Part shown: positions 37,277 to 45,765 of the stretch, one piece after another
How positions within the stretch are numbered: position 1 is the first letter of the stretch
How the letters are laid out: the number at the start of each line of letters is the position of its first letter
Assembly: GCF_000834655.1 (NCBI RefSeq)
Contig: NZ_JXQQ01000007.1
Location: 1-64,000, forward strand
Direction: 5' to 3'
Source: Variovorax paradoxus
Lineage (GTDB): Bacteria > Pseudomonadota > Gammaproteobacteria > Burkholderiales > Burkholderiaceae_C
DNA length: 64,000 bases
The notes under the pieces: generated by a model
Told to the model about the DNA's origin: nothing
Seen by the model: the letters and a program-made list of their open reading frames with translations, nothing else
Databases searched by the model: none
Translations under genes and position numbers: made by a program

Positions 37277-38458
37277 TCAGCCCCGGTAGTAGCGGGTCGG
37301 CACGAAGGGCATGGTCGAGACCTCCATCGGCACCGGCTTGCCGCGCACGATGGCCTGCACGCGCGTGCCGGGCTCGGAGAACGCGATGGCCACGTAGCCC
37401 ATCGCGACGCAGCGGTCGGCGCTCGGGCCGAGCAGGCCGCTGGTGACGATGCCGATGTCCTGGCCTTCGAACGATTGCAGCACCGTGCCGTCGCGCACCG
37501 GAATGCGTTCCAGCGCAACGAGGCCGACGCGCTTGCGCTTCAAGGTGTCGTGGTCGGTGTGGCCGGCGGCGCCTGCCGTCGTGGCGGCGAGTTGGGCGAG
37601 GATCTTTGCCGCGCCCGGGAAGCCGCCTTCGCGCGCACCGCCGGTTCGGCGCACCTTCTGGATCGCCCAGTTGAGCGAGGCCTCGACCGGCGTGGTGGTG
37701 GTGTCGATGTCGTTGCCGTAGAGGCACAGGCCTGCTTCGAGGCGCAGCGAATTGCGCGCGCCCAGGCCGATGGGCTTGACCTCGGGCTGGGCCAGCAGCA
37801 GGCGGGCGAGGGCGTCGGCGTCCTTGGCGGCCACGGAGATCTCGAAGCCGTCTTCACCCGTGTAGCCGCTGCGCGTGACGAAGGCCGCGATGCCGCCGAT
37901 CTGCACCGCACCGCCCGTCATGAACACGAAGCGCTCGATGCCGGGCGAGAGGCGTGCCAATGTGGCCGCGGCCTGCGGGCCCTGCAGCGCGAGCAGTGCA
38001 TGGTCGGGCAGGGGCTGCACCTCGCAGCGCGCGCCGATCTTCTGCTGGATGTGCGCGATGTCGGCCACCTTGCAGGCGCCGTTCACGATCACGAAGATCG
38101 AACCGTGGCCCTCGTTGAAGAACATCAGGTCATCGAGGATGCCGCCGTCGTCGTTCAGCAGGAGTCCGTAGCGCTGCTTGCCGGCGGGCAGGTCGATCAC
38201 GTCGACGGGCATCAGCGTTTCGAAGGCGGCGGCGGCGTCAGGGCCGACGAGGCGCAGCTGGCCCATGTGCGAGATGTCGAAAAGGCCCGCCGCATCGCGC
38301 GTGTGCTTGTGCTCGGCCATGAGGCCCGCGGGGTACTGCACGGGCATGGAATAGCCGGCGAACGGCACCAGGCGGGCGCCGAGCTCCACGTGGAGGTCGT
38401 ACAGCGGCGTCTTGAGAAGTGGGGTACCTGGGGTATCGGAAGCGGAAGAAGCAGCCAC
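37277..38458 (-). CDS. gcvT: Glycine cleavage system aminomethyltransferase, T-protein
   Basis: The 393-residue enzyme moves the methylene group from GcvH to tetrahydrofolate and releases ammonia. Landmarks: LKTPLYDLHVELGARLVPFAG, MPVQYPAGLMAEHKHTR, the GLFDISHMGQLRL folate region, and GYTGEDGFEI. I chose the GTG start because GGAG lies 6 bases before it; an ATG 15 codons upstream overlaps the end of the riboswitch region and would add an atypical leader peptide. First gene of the operon, preceded by a tandem glycine riboswitch. Confidence 0.96.
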   Translation of the reverse strand: MAASSASDTPGTPLLKTPLYDLHVELGARLVPFAGYSMPVQYPAGLMAEHKHTRDAAGLFDISHMGQLRLVGPDAAAAFETLMPVDVIDLPAGKQRYGLLLNDDGGILDDLMFFNEGHGSIFVIVNGACKVADIAHIQQKIGARCEVQPLPDHALLALQGPQAAATLARLSPGIERFVFMTGGAVQIGGIAAFVTRSGYTGEDGFEISVAAKDADALARLLLAQPEVKPIGLGARNSLRLEAGLCLYGNDIDTTTTPVEASLNWAIQKVRRTGGAREGGFPGAAKILAQLAATTAGAAGHTDHDTLKRKRVGLVALERIPVRDGTVLQSFEGQDIGIVTSGLLGPSADRCVAMGYVAIAFSEPGTRVQAIVRGKPVPMEVSTMPFVPTRYYRG

Positions 38459-38514
38459 GGGGCACTCCAAAGGGGCAGTCGAAATCCATGGCTGCAACGC
38501 CACGGGCCACCCCT

Positions 38515-38712
38515 GCTGTCCGCTTTACCTGAGAGATTCGCCCCACGATCGGGGTTTGCTCCTTCGGTGGGCCGGTGCAATGCATGCCTGCAACGGCCTC
38601 TCTCCAGCAAGGAAACGCCGGTGTGAACCGGCGCCTTGTCAGTCCTTTTGCCTGAGCGTTCGGGAATCCCCTGCGCCTTCGGCGGCCCCGTCGCGCGGGG
38701 CTCTCTCCTGAC
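38515..38712 (-). promoter_or_regulatory. Tandem glycine riboswitch
   Basis: Two aptamers in series read leftward upstream of gcvT. The first (about 38712-38636) begins GGAGAGAG, has CGCCGAAGG-x-GCA and closes with CTCAGGCAAAAGGACTGAC. The second (about 38607-38515) begins GGAGAGAGGCC, has CACCGAAGGAGCAAAC and closes with CTCTCAGGTAAAGCGGACAG. These are the conserved strings of class gcvT RNA. The tandem arrangement directly before gcvT matches the known on-switch that raises glycine cleavage when glycine is abundant. Confidence 0.95.
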
Positions 38713-38754
38713 CCCGCCGAGTGTAGTGGATCGCAAAGACCCGGGGCCGCGCCG

Positions 38755-39330
38755 TCAATGCACCACTTCGGCCGGCGGCAGCAGCCGCTCGATGCGCTCG
38801 CGCAGCGATTCGGCTCGCTCCGCACCGGCCGACTTCTCGATTTCGCTCAGCATCAGCGCGGCGATGGTCAGCATCGCTTCACGGTCGCGCGCCTCGCGCA
38901 GGGCGTCGCGCATCTGCAGGGCGAACTTGGGGTCGCGCCGCACGAACATGCGCTCGCACATGTCGAACAGGAACATCCGCGTGGTGGCCAGCGAGCGCTT
39001 GCCGTCGAAGTTGTCGGCTGTGGTCGTGAGCTGGATCGGGTTGGCCGCAGGCACCGGTTCGGGCGGGGTGGCCGAGGCAGGCGGCTGTGCAGCCTGGGTT
39101 GGAGAACGCGCCGCGGCAGGGGCGGCCGGGCGCGCGTCCTGCAGGTACCCCTTGCTCATCAGCGCCTGGATCGCCTGCTCCGCTTCGATGCGGTTCGCGA
39201 ACAGCGGGCTGAAATCGGTCAGCGAGCGCCGGCCGTCGGCCATCAGCAGCAGGGCGCGTTCACGCTGGCTGAGCGTGCGCTGCCCGGCCTGGAGTTCGTC
39301 GCGTGCCTTGTCGGTCTTGGTGGGAAACAT
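38755..39330 (-). CDS. Hypothetical protein with winged-helix-like N terminus
   Basis: The 191-residue protein has a helical N-terminal half (LSQRERALLLMADGRRSLTDFS, then EAEQAIQALMSKGYLQ) that looks like a winged-helix or PATAN-type module, a Pro/Ala-rich linker at about 75-100, and a C-terminal helical domain (CERMFVRRDPKFALQMRDALREAR). No membrane or signal segment is seen. I do not know its function. A GTG three codons earlier is an equally possible start. It is 42 bp upstream of the riboswitch region but on the same strand. Confidence 0.7.
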   Translation of the reverse strand: MFPTKTDKARDELQAGQRTLSQRERALLLMADGRRSLTDFSPLFANRIEAEQAIQALMSKGYLQDARPAAPAAARSPTQAAQPPASATPPEPVPAANPIQLTTTADNFDGKRSLATTRMFLFDMCERMFVRRDPKFALQMRDALREARDREAMLTIAALMLSEIEKSAGAERAESLRERIERLLPPAEVVH

Positions 39331-39449
39331 GGCGGCCACAGCTTTCGGAGATCGAAGGCTGCAGCATCGTTGCAGGTGGTGACATCTTCATGAACCTGTT
39401 TGACTTACAGGGGAATTCACCACCGCCACCTTGGCAAACGCTCGAATCT

Positions 39450-39953
39450 TCAGGCGCCGGTGCTTTCCTTGCGGATCAGCCACTTGTCGCCCACGCGCTG
39501 CAATTCCAGGGTCTTGCGGTCGGTGCTCTTGAGCTTGTCGGCGCTGTAGACCTGCTTGAAGCGCGCGCTGGCGGTCTGGCCGCTGACGCTGATGACGAGG
39601 TCTTCGACCGCGACGCTGATCGCCGACTTGTTGGCGATGCGCGTGCGCCGCTCGGCCTCCCAGCGCTTCCTGTCCTGCTTCCTGGCGGGCGTGAAGTCGG
39701 GGGCGTAGGCCGCGAGGTAGCGATCCACGTCGCGGGCCGACCAGGCGGCAGCCCAGGCGCGCACCGCGGTTTCGACTTCGGCGATGCCGGTGGACGGGGC
39801 CGCTGCAGGAGCGGCCGCAGGCGCCGGGGCAGGTGCTGGCGTTGCAGCGGCAGCCGAGGCGGCGGGCGCGGGTGCCGTCGCTGAGGGCGGGGCCGCCAAT
39901 GCGGCTGTGGAGAGCAGCCCTGCGGCGAGCAGGCAGGCGACGAGTCGGTTCAT
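39450..39953 (-). CDS. Secreted NTF2-like (Cds6/SnoaL-type) protein
   Basis: The 167-residue protein has a signal peptide (to LAALA-A, about residue 20), a long Ala/Pro linker to residue 53, and a compact alpha+beta domain with VRAWAAAWSARDVDRYLAAYAPDFTP and a C-terminal ADKLKSTDRKTLELQRVGDKWLIRKE. This is the NTF2-like fold attached to some L,D-transpeptidases (Cds6 C-terminal domain); here it stands without a catalytic domain. It would be periplasmic. It is 119 bp upstream of the hypothetical protein gene. Confidence 0.75.
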   Translation of the reverse strand: MNRLVACLLAAGLLSTAALAAPPSATAPAPAASAAAATPAPAPAPAAAPAAAPSTGIAEVETAVRAWAAAWSARDVDRYLAAYAPDFTPARKQDRKRWEAERRTRIANKSAISVAVEDLVISVSGQTASARFKQVYSADKLKSTDRKTLELQRVGDKWLIRKESTGA

Positions 39954-40034
39954 GGTGCGGTTCCCTCGGATGTCTGTTGTTGGCGTGGCGCCGATTCTGG
40001 CAGCGAACCCGAGGCAAGAGCGGCAGGGGCGCCG

Positions 40035-41327
40035 CTACTTGAACCCGAGCGCCCGCGGCAGCCAGGTGCTCAGCGCCGGCACGAAGGTGAGGATCATCAG
40101 CACCGCGCCATGCGCCCAGAGGAACGGCACCAGCTCCTTCACCAGCGCCGACATCGGCACCTTCGACACGTTGCAGGTCACGAACAGCAGGCCGCCCACC
40201 GGCGGCGTGATCATCCCGAGCGTGAGGTTGAAGATCACGATCATCGCGAAGTGCACCGGGTCCACGCCCAGCTTGATCGCCACCGGCGCGAGGATCGGCG
40301 CCAGCACCATCACGCCCGGCAGCGGCTCGATAAAGATGCCGAAGAGCAGCAGGAAGACGTTGACGATGATGAGGAACATCCACGGCGAGAGGTTCATGCC
40401 GATGAGCCATTCGGCCATCTGCTGTGGAATGCCCTCGATGGTCAGCACCCATGCGAACGAGGCCGACAGGCCGATGATGATCAGCACCGAGGCCGACAGC
40501 AGGGCCGAGCGCGAGAGGATGTCGGGCAGCATCTTCCACTCGAGCGTGCGGTAGACGAACTTGCCGCACACCAGCGCGTAGAACACCGCCACCACCGAGG
40601 CTTCGGTGGGCGTGAACCAGCCGGCGCGCATGCCGCCCAGGATGACCACCGGCAACAGGATCGCGGGAATCGCCTTCCAGGTCGTGATGAGGATCTCGCG
40701 CAGCGGCGGCGTCTGCCCGTCGCCCTTGTAGTTGCGCTTTTTCGAGACGTAGAAGTTCACCACGCACATCGCCACCGCGATCAGGATGCCCGGCAGGATG
40801 CCGGCTGCGAACAGCGTGCCCACCGACACGCTCTCGTCCTGCAGCGCATAGATGATCATGATGATCGAGGGCGGAATGATCGGCCCCACGATCGCGGTGG
40901 AGGCCGTGAGCGCCGCCGCGTACGAGCGGTCGTAGCCGGCCTTGTCCATCATCTTGATGAGCATCGACCCCGGTCCCGCCGCATCGGCGAGCGCCGAGCC
41001 CGAGATGCCCGAGAAGAAGGTGAGCGACACCACGTTGGTGTAGCCCAGGCCCCCGCGCCGGTGGCCGACGAACTGGCCCGCGAAGCGCAGCAGCACCTCG
41101 GTGAGCGAGCCGCCGCTCATGAGCTCGGCCGCCAGGATGAAGAAGGGCACGGCCATCAGCGGAAAGCTGTCGATGCCGGTGAAGGTTTCCTTCAGCAGCA
41201 CCATCAGCGGATAGTTCTCCGCAAGGATGAGCGTGGTGACGGTGGAGAGCCCGAGCGCAAAGGCCACGGGCACGCCGATGGCCAGGAAAATGCAGGCCGA
41301 GACGATGAGAACGATGCTGGCATCCAT
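40035..41327 (-). CDS. TRAP transporter large permease (DctM type)
   Basis: The 430-residue protein has about 12 membrane helices typical of DctM, with conserved blocks FPLMAVPFFILAAELMSGGSL, GISGSALADAAGPGSMLIKMM, TASTAIVGPIIPPSIIMIIYA and NLTLGMITPPVGGLLF. It carries the sodium-driven transport core of a tripartite TRAP system for an organic acid or similar anion. The ATG (MDASIVLIVSA) has AGGAGAAC upstream. It is 11 bp after the small permease gene. Confidence 0.92.
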   Translation of the reverse strand: MDASIVLIVSACIFLAIGVPVAFALGLSTVTTLILAENYPLMVLLKETFTGIDSFPLMAVPFFILAAELMSGGSLTEVLLRFAGQFVGHRRGGLGYTNVVSLTFFSGISGSALADAAGPGSMLIKMMDKAGYDRSYAAALTASTAIVGPIIPPSIIMIIYALQDESVSVGTLFAAGILPGILIAVAMCVVNFYVSKKRNYKGDGQTPPLREILITTWKAIPAILLPVVILGGMRAGWFTPTEASVVAVFYALVCGKFVYRTLEWKMLPDILSRSALLSASVLIIIGLSASFAWVLTIEGIPQQMAEWLIGMNLSPWMFLIIVNVFLLLFGIFIEPLPGVMVLAPILAPVAIKLGVDPVHFAMIVIFNLTLGMITPPVGGLLFVTCNVSKVPMSALVKELVPFLWAHGAVLMILTFVPALSTWLPRALGFK

Positions 41328-41338
41328 GGTCGTTCTCC

Positions 41339-41851
41339 TTACAGCGACGCCGAGGCGTTGGCGTCGAAGTGGTCGTCGGACGCGAACTCGCGCCGCAGCA
41401 CGTAGCCCCGCACCACCAGGAGCCAGTGCACGATCAGGAGCACGCCGCCGAACAGCATGGCGCTGTAGATGTAGGCGAACGGAATCTGCGTGACGGCGGT
41501 GAGCTGGAACATCGTGCGCTGCATGTAGAGCCACCCGTACCAGACCATGAAGCCGAAGAAGGCGAAGAGCAGCGCGGCGACGAAGGCGCGCACCGCGATC
41601 GCGCCCGCGCGCGGCAGGGCGTCCTGCAGGTTCTCCACCGCGATGTGGCCGCCGTAGCGCAGCACCGGCCCGGCGCCGAGGAAGGTGAGCCAGATCATCA
41701 TGTGGCGCGAGACCTCTTCGGCCCATTCGAGCGAATTGCTCGTGGTGTAGCGCATGACGACGTTGGTGAAGATGATGACCGACATGGCGGCCAGCAGAAG
41801 AATCAGCGCCCAGCGGTTGGCGGCGAGAAAGTAGCGCTCGAAGGCTTGCAC
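41339..41851 (-). CDS. TRAP transporter small permease (DctQ type)
   Basis: The 170-residue protein has four membrane helices and the DctQ landmarks VVMRYTTSNSLEWAEEVSRHMMIWLTFLG, with the conserved E-E-x-x-R pattern. It forms the membrane complex with DctM. I use the GTG (VQAFERYFLAANR) with GAGAA upstream; a TTG ten codons earlier is the alternative and starts 10 bases from a REP-like dyad. No ATG is available, so initiation may be weak. Confidence 0.85.
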   Translation of the reverse strand: MQAFERYFLAANRWALILLLAAMSVIIFTNVVMRYTTSNSLEWAEEVSRHMMIWLTFLGAGPVLRYGGHIAVENLQDALPRAGAIAVRAFVAALLFAFFGFMVWYGWLYMQRTMFQLTAVTQIPFAYIYSAMLFGGVLLIVHWLLVVRGYVLRREFASDDHFDANASASL

Positions 41852-41891
41852 GTTGTTGTTCTCGGTTCTAGCAGGAAGCAAAGCAAAAAAA

Positions 41892-41951
41892 CCGTTCGGG
41901 CTGAGCTTGTCGAAGCCTTGCGTGGCGCTTCGACAGGCTCAGCGTGAACGG
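41892..41951. repeat. REP-like inverted repeat, copy 1
   Basis: CCGTTCGGGCTGAGCTTGTC-type arm pairs with a mirrored arm ending GCTCAGCGTGAACGG across about 10 bases, giving a 60-base dyad. A second copy of the same length lies at 53218-53277. This family of intergenic dyads is common in Burkholderiales and other proteobacteria. It sits between the TRAP binding protein and small permease genes. Confidence 0.85.
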
Positions 41952-41972
41952 TTGGGATCTGGCGCGCGAGGC

Positions 41973-42947
41973 TTACTGGACGTCCGTGATCTTCTTGATG
42001 TTGTCCGCGCCGAACTCCTTGGCGTAGCCCGCATAGGCCGGCTTCAGGGCTTCGCGGAAGGCCGCGCCGTCGACGGTCTTGGTGACCTTCATGCCGTCCT
42101 TCTCGAGCTGCGCGATGCCGTTGTTCTCGTCGTCGTTGACCTTCTTGCGCTGGGCCACGGCGGCCTTCTTGGCGGCATCGACGAAGACCTTCTTGTCGGC
42201 ATCCGAGAGCTTGTTCCACACCTTCGGCGAGAGCAGCAGCAGGGCGGGCGAGTACACGTGTCCCGTGAGCGAGAGGTGCTTCTGCACCTGCGAGAACTTG
42301 GACGCCAGGATCACCGGAATCGGGTTCTCCTGCCCGTCGACCGTGCCCTGCTGCAGCGCGCCGAAGAGTTCGGGGAAGGCCATCGGCGTCGGCAGGATGC
42401 CGAAGGTGCGGTAGCCGTCCATGTGCACCTTGTTCTCCATGGTGCGCATCTTCAGGCCGGCGGCATCGCCGGGCTTGACGATGTCGCGCTTGCTGTTCGT
42501 CATGTGGCGGAAGCCGTTCTCCGTCCAGGCGAGCGCGATGATGCCCTTGCTCGGGAACTTCGTGAGGATGTCCTGGCCGATCGGGCCGTCCATCACCTTG
42601 CGCGCGTGGTCGTAGTCGCGAAAGAGGAAGGGGATGTCGACGATCTTGACCTCGGGCACGAAGTTGCCCACGGGGCCGGTCGAGGTGTTCACCAGGTCCT
42701 GCGTGCCCAGCTGGATCGCCTCGATCTGCTCGCGTTCGCCGCCCAGGGCCGAGTTGGCGAAGTGCTGGCACTTGAAGCGGCCTTGCGTGCCTTTCTCGAC
42801 CTCGTCGCAGAACACCGTGGAGCCCACGCCGTAGTGCGACTCCTTGGAGGTCGCGTAGCCGATCTTCAGCACCGTCGGTTGTTGGGCGAGGGCAGAGCTG
42901 CCCAGGGCGAGCGAAAGGCAGGCGGCGGCGATGTGGCCGAGTTTCAT
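41973..42947 (-). CDS. TRAP transporter substrate-binding protein (DctP family)
   Basis: The 324-residue periplasmic protein has a signal peptide (to SALAQ, about residue 22) and DctP blocks: VLKIGYATSKESHYGVG, REQIEAIQLGTQDLVNTSTGP, and the ligand-arginine region GLKMRTMENKVHMDGYRTFGILPTPMAFPELFGALQQG. It captures the solute and delivers it to the permease pair. Two cysteines near the N terminus (VFCDEV, FKCQHF) may form a disulfide. First gene of the operon dctP-dctQ-dctM; a REP dyad follows it. The solute cannot be named from context. Confidence 0.92.
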   Translation of the reverse strand: MKLGHIAAACLSLALGSSALAQQPTVLKIGYATSKESHYGVGSTVFCDEVEKGTQGRFKCQHFANSALGGEREQIEAIQLGTQDLVNTSTGPVGNFVPEVKIVDIPFLFRDYDHARKVMDGPIGQDILTKFPSKGIIALAWTENGFRHMTNSKRDIVKPGDAAGLKMRTMENKVHMDGYRTFGILPTPMAFPELFGALQQGTVDGQENPIPVILASKFSQVQKHLSLTGHVYSPALLLLSPKVWNKLSDADKKVFVDAAKKAAVAQRKKVNDDENNGIAQLEKDGMKVTKTVDGAAFREALKPAYAGYAKEFGADNIKKITDVQ

Positions 42948-43120
42948 GGTGTCTCCGGGGGGAATGTGGTCGGGGTCAGGAATGCGTCAGGCGCATTCGA
43001 CTATGCCGCAACCGGGCGCTTCGCCGTGTCGGGAGTTTCACGGACGCCACCCGAGAAAACGCCCGCACGCACGCCACGAATCCAGCCTGGGCGCTTCGCC
43101 GCATGCGTGGCTGCACCAAC

Positions 43121-43144
43121 GAAAAAGCCCTCCGGAGAGGGCTT
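43121..43144 (-). terminator. Rho-independent terminator after ETF-QO
   Basis: Reading leftward, AAGCCCTC pairs with GAGGGCTT across a short loop and is followed by a TTTTC run. It lies 22 bases after the ETF-QO stop codon and is oriented to end that transcript. The TRAP operon starts further on, 174 bp away. Confidence 0.8.
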
Positions 43145-43166
43145 GCAGAAACGGTGCGCGGGCGCC

Positions 43167-44864
43167 TTACATGCCCACGTAGTTCGGACCGCCGCCGCCT
43201 TCAGGCGTCACCCACACGATGTTCTGCGTCGGATCCTTGATGTCGCAGGTCTTGCAGTGCACGCAGTTCTGCGCGTTGATCTGCAGGCGCTGCTTGCCGT
43301 CTTCGGTGCCCACGAACTCGTAGACGCCGGCCGGGCAGTAGCGGCTCTCGGGGCCGGCGAACTTCTCGAGGTTGATGTTGACCGGCACCGTCGCATCCTT
43401 GAGCGTCAGGTGGGCCGGTTGCTGCTCTTCGTGGTTGGTGTTGCTGATGAACACGCTGGAGAGCCGGTCGAAGGTGAGCTTGCCGTCCGGCTTCGGGTAG
43501 ACGATGGGCTTGCACTCGGCCGCGGGCTTGAGGTACAGGTGGTCGGGCTTGGTGCGGCGCAGGGTCCAGGGGATGTTGCCCTTCAGGAGCCACTGCTCGA
43601 TGCCGTTCATGAGGGTGGCGACGCCCAGGCCCTTCTTGAACCACGCCTTGAAGTTGCGCGACTTCTTCAGCTCGGCGTGCAGCCAGCTCTTCTCGAACGC
43701 GGCCGGGTAGGCCGTGAGCTCGTCGTGCTGGCGGCCGGCCTGCACCGCATCGAAGGCGGCTTCGGCGGCCAGCATACCGGTCTTGATGGCGGCATGGCTG
43801 CCCTTGATGCGGCTCACGTTCAGGTAGCCGGCCTCGCAGCCGACCAGCGCGCCGCCCGGGAACACCGTCTTGGGCAGCGACAGCAGGCCGCCCGCCGTGA
43901 TGGCGCGCGCACCGTAGCCGATGCGCTTGGCCGGCTTGATGCCCTTGGCTTCGTCGCCTTCGAGGTACCAGCGGATGTTGGGGTGCAGCTTCCAGCGCTG
44001 CATTTCCTCGAAGGGGCTGAGGTACGGGTTGCTGTAGTCCAGCCCGGTGATGAAGCCCATCGTGACCTTGTTGTCCTCCATGTGATAGAGGAACGCGCCG
44101 CCGTAGGTGTCGCTCTTCATCGGCCAGCCGGCGGTGTGCAGCACGAAGCCGGGCTGGTGGCGCTTGGGGTCGATTTCCCACACTTCCTTCACGCCCAGGC
44201 CGTAGGTCTGCGGGTCGCGGCCTTCGTCGAGCTTGAACCTGGCGATGAGCTGGCGGCCCAGGTGGCCGCGTGCGCCTTCGGCAAACACCGTGTACTTGCC
44301 CAGCAGTTCCATGCCGAGCTGGAAGTTCTCGGTCGGTTCGCCGTCCTTGCCGACACCCATGTTGCCGGTGGCCACGCCGCGCACCGAGCCGTTCTCGTTG
44401 TAGAGCACTTCGGCGGCCGGGAAGCCCGGGAAGATCTCGACGCCCAGGTTCTCGGCCTGCTGCGCCAGCCACTTGGTGAAGGCGCCCAGGCTGATGATGT
44501 AGTTGCCGTGGTTCTGGAAGCACGCCGGCAGGAATGCGTTGGGCGTGCGCAAGCCGGACTTCTCGCCGAGGAACACCATCGCGTCGTCGGTGACCGGCTG
44601 GTTGAGCGGGGCGCCCAGGTCCTTCCAGTCGGGCAGCAGTTCGTTCAGCGCGCGCGGGTCCATGATGGCGCCCGAGAGGATGTGCGCGCCGGGCTCGGAG
44701 CCCTTCTCGAGCACAACGACCGAGATCTCCTTTTCGTGCTGGGCCGCCAGCTGCTTCAGGCGGATCGCGGTCGAGAGGCCCGCCGGGCCGCCGCCGACCA
44801 CGACCACGTCGTATTCCATGGCTTCGCGAGGGCCGAACTGGGCAAGGATTTCGTCGTGGGTCAT
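43167..44864 (-). CDS. Electron transfer flavoprotein-ubiquinone oxidoreductase
   Basis: The 565-residue enzyme takes electrons from ETF (fed by acyl-CoA and other dehydrogenases) and reduces ubiquinone at the membrane. The FAD fold is seen in DVVVVGGGPAGLSTAIRLKQLA (residues about 19-40), with the ATP-like GYLNVSRIKGSHAAIKTGMLAAE block, and the 4Fe-4S site is at the C terminus (CPAGVYEF, then NCVHCKTCDIKDP). Length and domain order match the family. It is monocistronic here; etfA and etfB are not in the window. It is divergent from the SDR gene. Confidence 0.95.
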   Translation of the reverse strand: MTHDEILAQFGPREAMEYDVVVVGGGPAGLSTAIRLKQLAAQHEKEISVVVLEKGSEPGAHILSGAIMDPRALNELLPDWKDLGAPLNQPVTDDAMVFLGEKSGLRTPNAFLPACFQNHGNYIISLGAFTKWLAQQAENLGVEIFPGFPAAEVLYNENGSVRGVATGNMGVGKDGEPTENFQLGMELLGKYTVFAEGARGHLGRQLIARFKLDEGRDPQTYGLGVKEVWEIDPKRHQPGFVLHTAGWPMKSDTYGGAFLYHMEDNKVTMGFITGLDYSNPYLSPFEEMQRWKLHPNIRWYLEGDEAKGIKPAKRIGYGARAITAGGLLSLPKTVFPGGALVGCEAGYLNVSRIKGSHAAIKTGMLAAEAAFDAVQAGRQHDELTAYPAAFEKSWLHAELKKSRNFKAWFKKGLGVATLMNGIEQWLLKGNIPWTLRRTKPDHLYLKPAAECKPIVYPKPDGKLTFDRLSSVFISNTNHEEQQPAHLTLKDATVPVNINLEKFAGPESRYCPAGVYEFVGTEDGKQRLQINAQNCVHCKTCDIKDPTQNIVWVTPEGGGGPNYVGM

Positions 44865-44982
44865 GTGGGGTCTGGTCGATAATGTTTTGAGGCTCGGACG
44901 CTACGAGGGCGCGAAACATTTTAGGGGGAGCGCAGCACGTCACCTGCGCGACTCTCCAGGACCCACCCAGGAACGTTCTCCC

Positions 44983-45765
44983 ATGGCTTACAGCATCGAT
45001 CTTTCGGGCCGCGTGGCCTTCGTCACCGGCGCCTCCAGCGGCCTCGGGGCCCAGTTCGCGAAAACGCTGGCGCGCGCCGGTGCCGCGGTGGTCCTGGCCA
45101 GCCGCCGGGTCGAAAAACTCAAGGAGCTGCGCGCCCGCATCGAGGGCGAGGGGGGCGACGCCCACGTGGTCGAGCTCGACGTGACCGACCACGGCAGCAT
45201 CAAGGCCGCCGTGGCACGCGCCGAGACCGAGGTCGGCCCGATCGACGTCCTGGTCAACAACTCGGGCGTCAACATCCGCAACAAGCTGCAGGACGTGACG
45301 CCCGACGACTACGACTTCATCTTCGACACCAACCTCAAGGGCGCCTTCTTCGTTGCGCAGGAAGTGGGCAAGCGCATGCTGGCGCGCGCCAACGGTTCGG
45401 CGCCGGGCACCTACATCGGCGGGCGCATCATCAACATCGCCTCGGTGGCCGCGCTCAAGGCGGTATCCAACATCGGCGCCTACGGCATGAGCAAGGCCGC
45501 GGTGGTGCAGATGACCAAGGCCATGGCGCTCGAGTGGGGCCGCTTCGGCATCAACGTGAATGCGCTGTGCCCGGGCTACATCGCCACCGAGCTCAACGAA
45601 GAACTCTGGACCACCGAGGCCGGCGCCAGGCTGGTGAGCATCCTGCCGCGCAAGCGCGTGGGCAAGGCCGAAGACCTGGACGGCCTGATCGTGCTGCTGG
45701 CCAGCGGCCAGAGCCATTTCGTGAATGGTGCCGTCATCGCGGCCGACGACGGGTTCGCGGTCTGA
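44983..45765 (+). CDS. SDR family oxidoreductase
   Basis: The 260-residue enzyme is a classical short-chain dehydrogenase: TGASSGLG cofactor motif (residues about 16-23), NNSG (NNAG equivalent), catalytic Ser in IINIASVAALKA and the YGMSK (Y-x-x-x-K) pair. An arginine in SRRVEKL just after the second strand favours NADP(H). It resembles fatty-acyl or 3-oxoacyl reductases in general form. Its stop overlaps the next frame, so it is coupled to the transporter and thioesterase genes. Confidence 0.93.
   Translation: MAYSIDLSGRVAFVTGASSGLGAQFAKTLARAGAAVVLASRRVEKLKELRARIEGEGGDAHVVELDVTDHGSIKAAVARAETEVGPIDVLVNNSGVNIRNKLQDVTPDDYDFIFDTNLKGAFFVAQEVGKRMLARANGSAPGTYIGGRIINIASVAALKAVSNIGAYGMSKAAVVQMTKAMALEWGRFGINVNALCPGYIATELNEELWTTEAGARLVSILPRKRVGKAEDLDGLIVLLASGQSHFVNGAVIAADDGFAV

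Noticed and set aside
41853..44882. A long plus-strand open frame spanning the TRAP binding protein and ETF-QO genes
   Set aside because: It runs across two well supported genes on the other strand and across a terminator, so it is a composition artefact.
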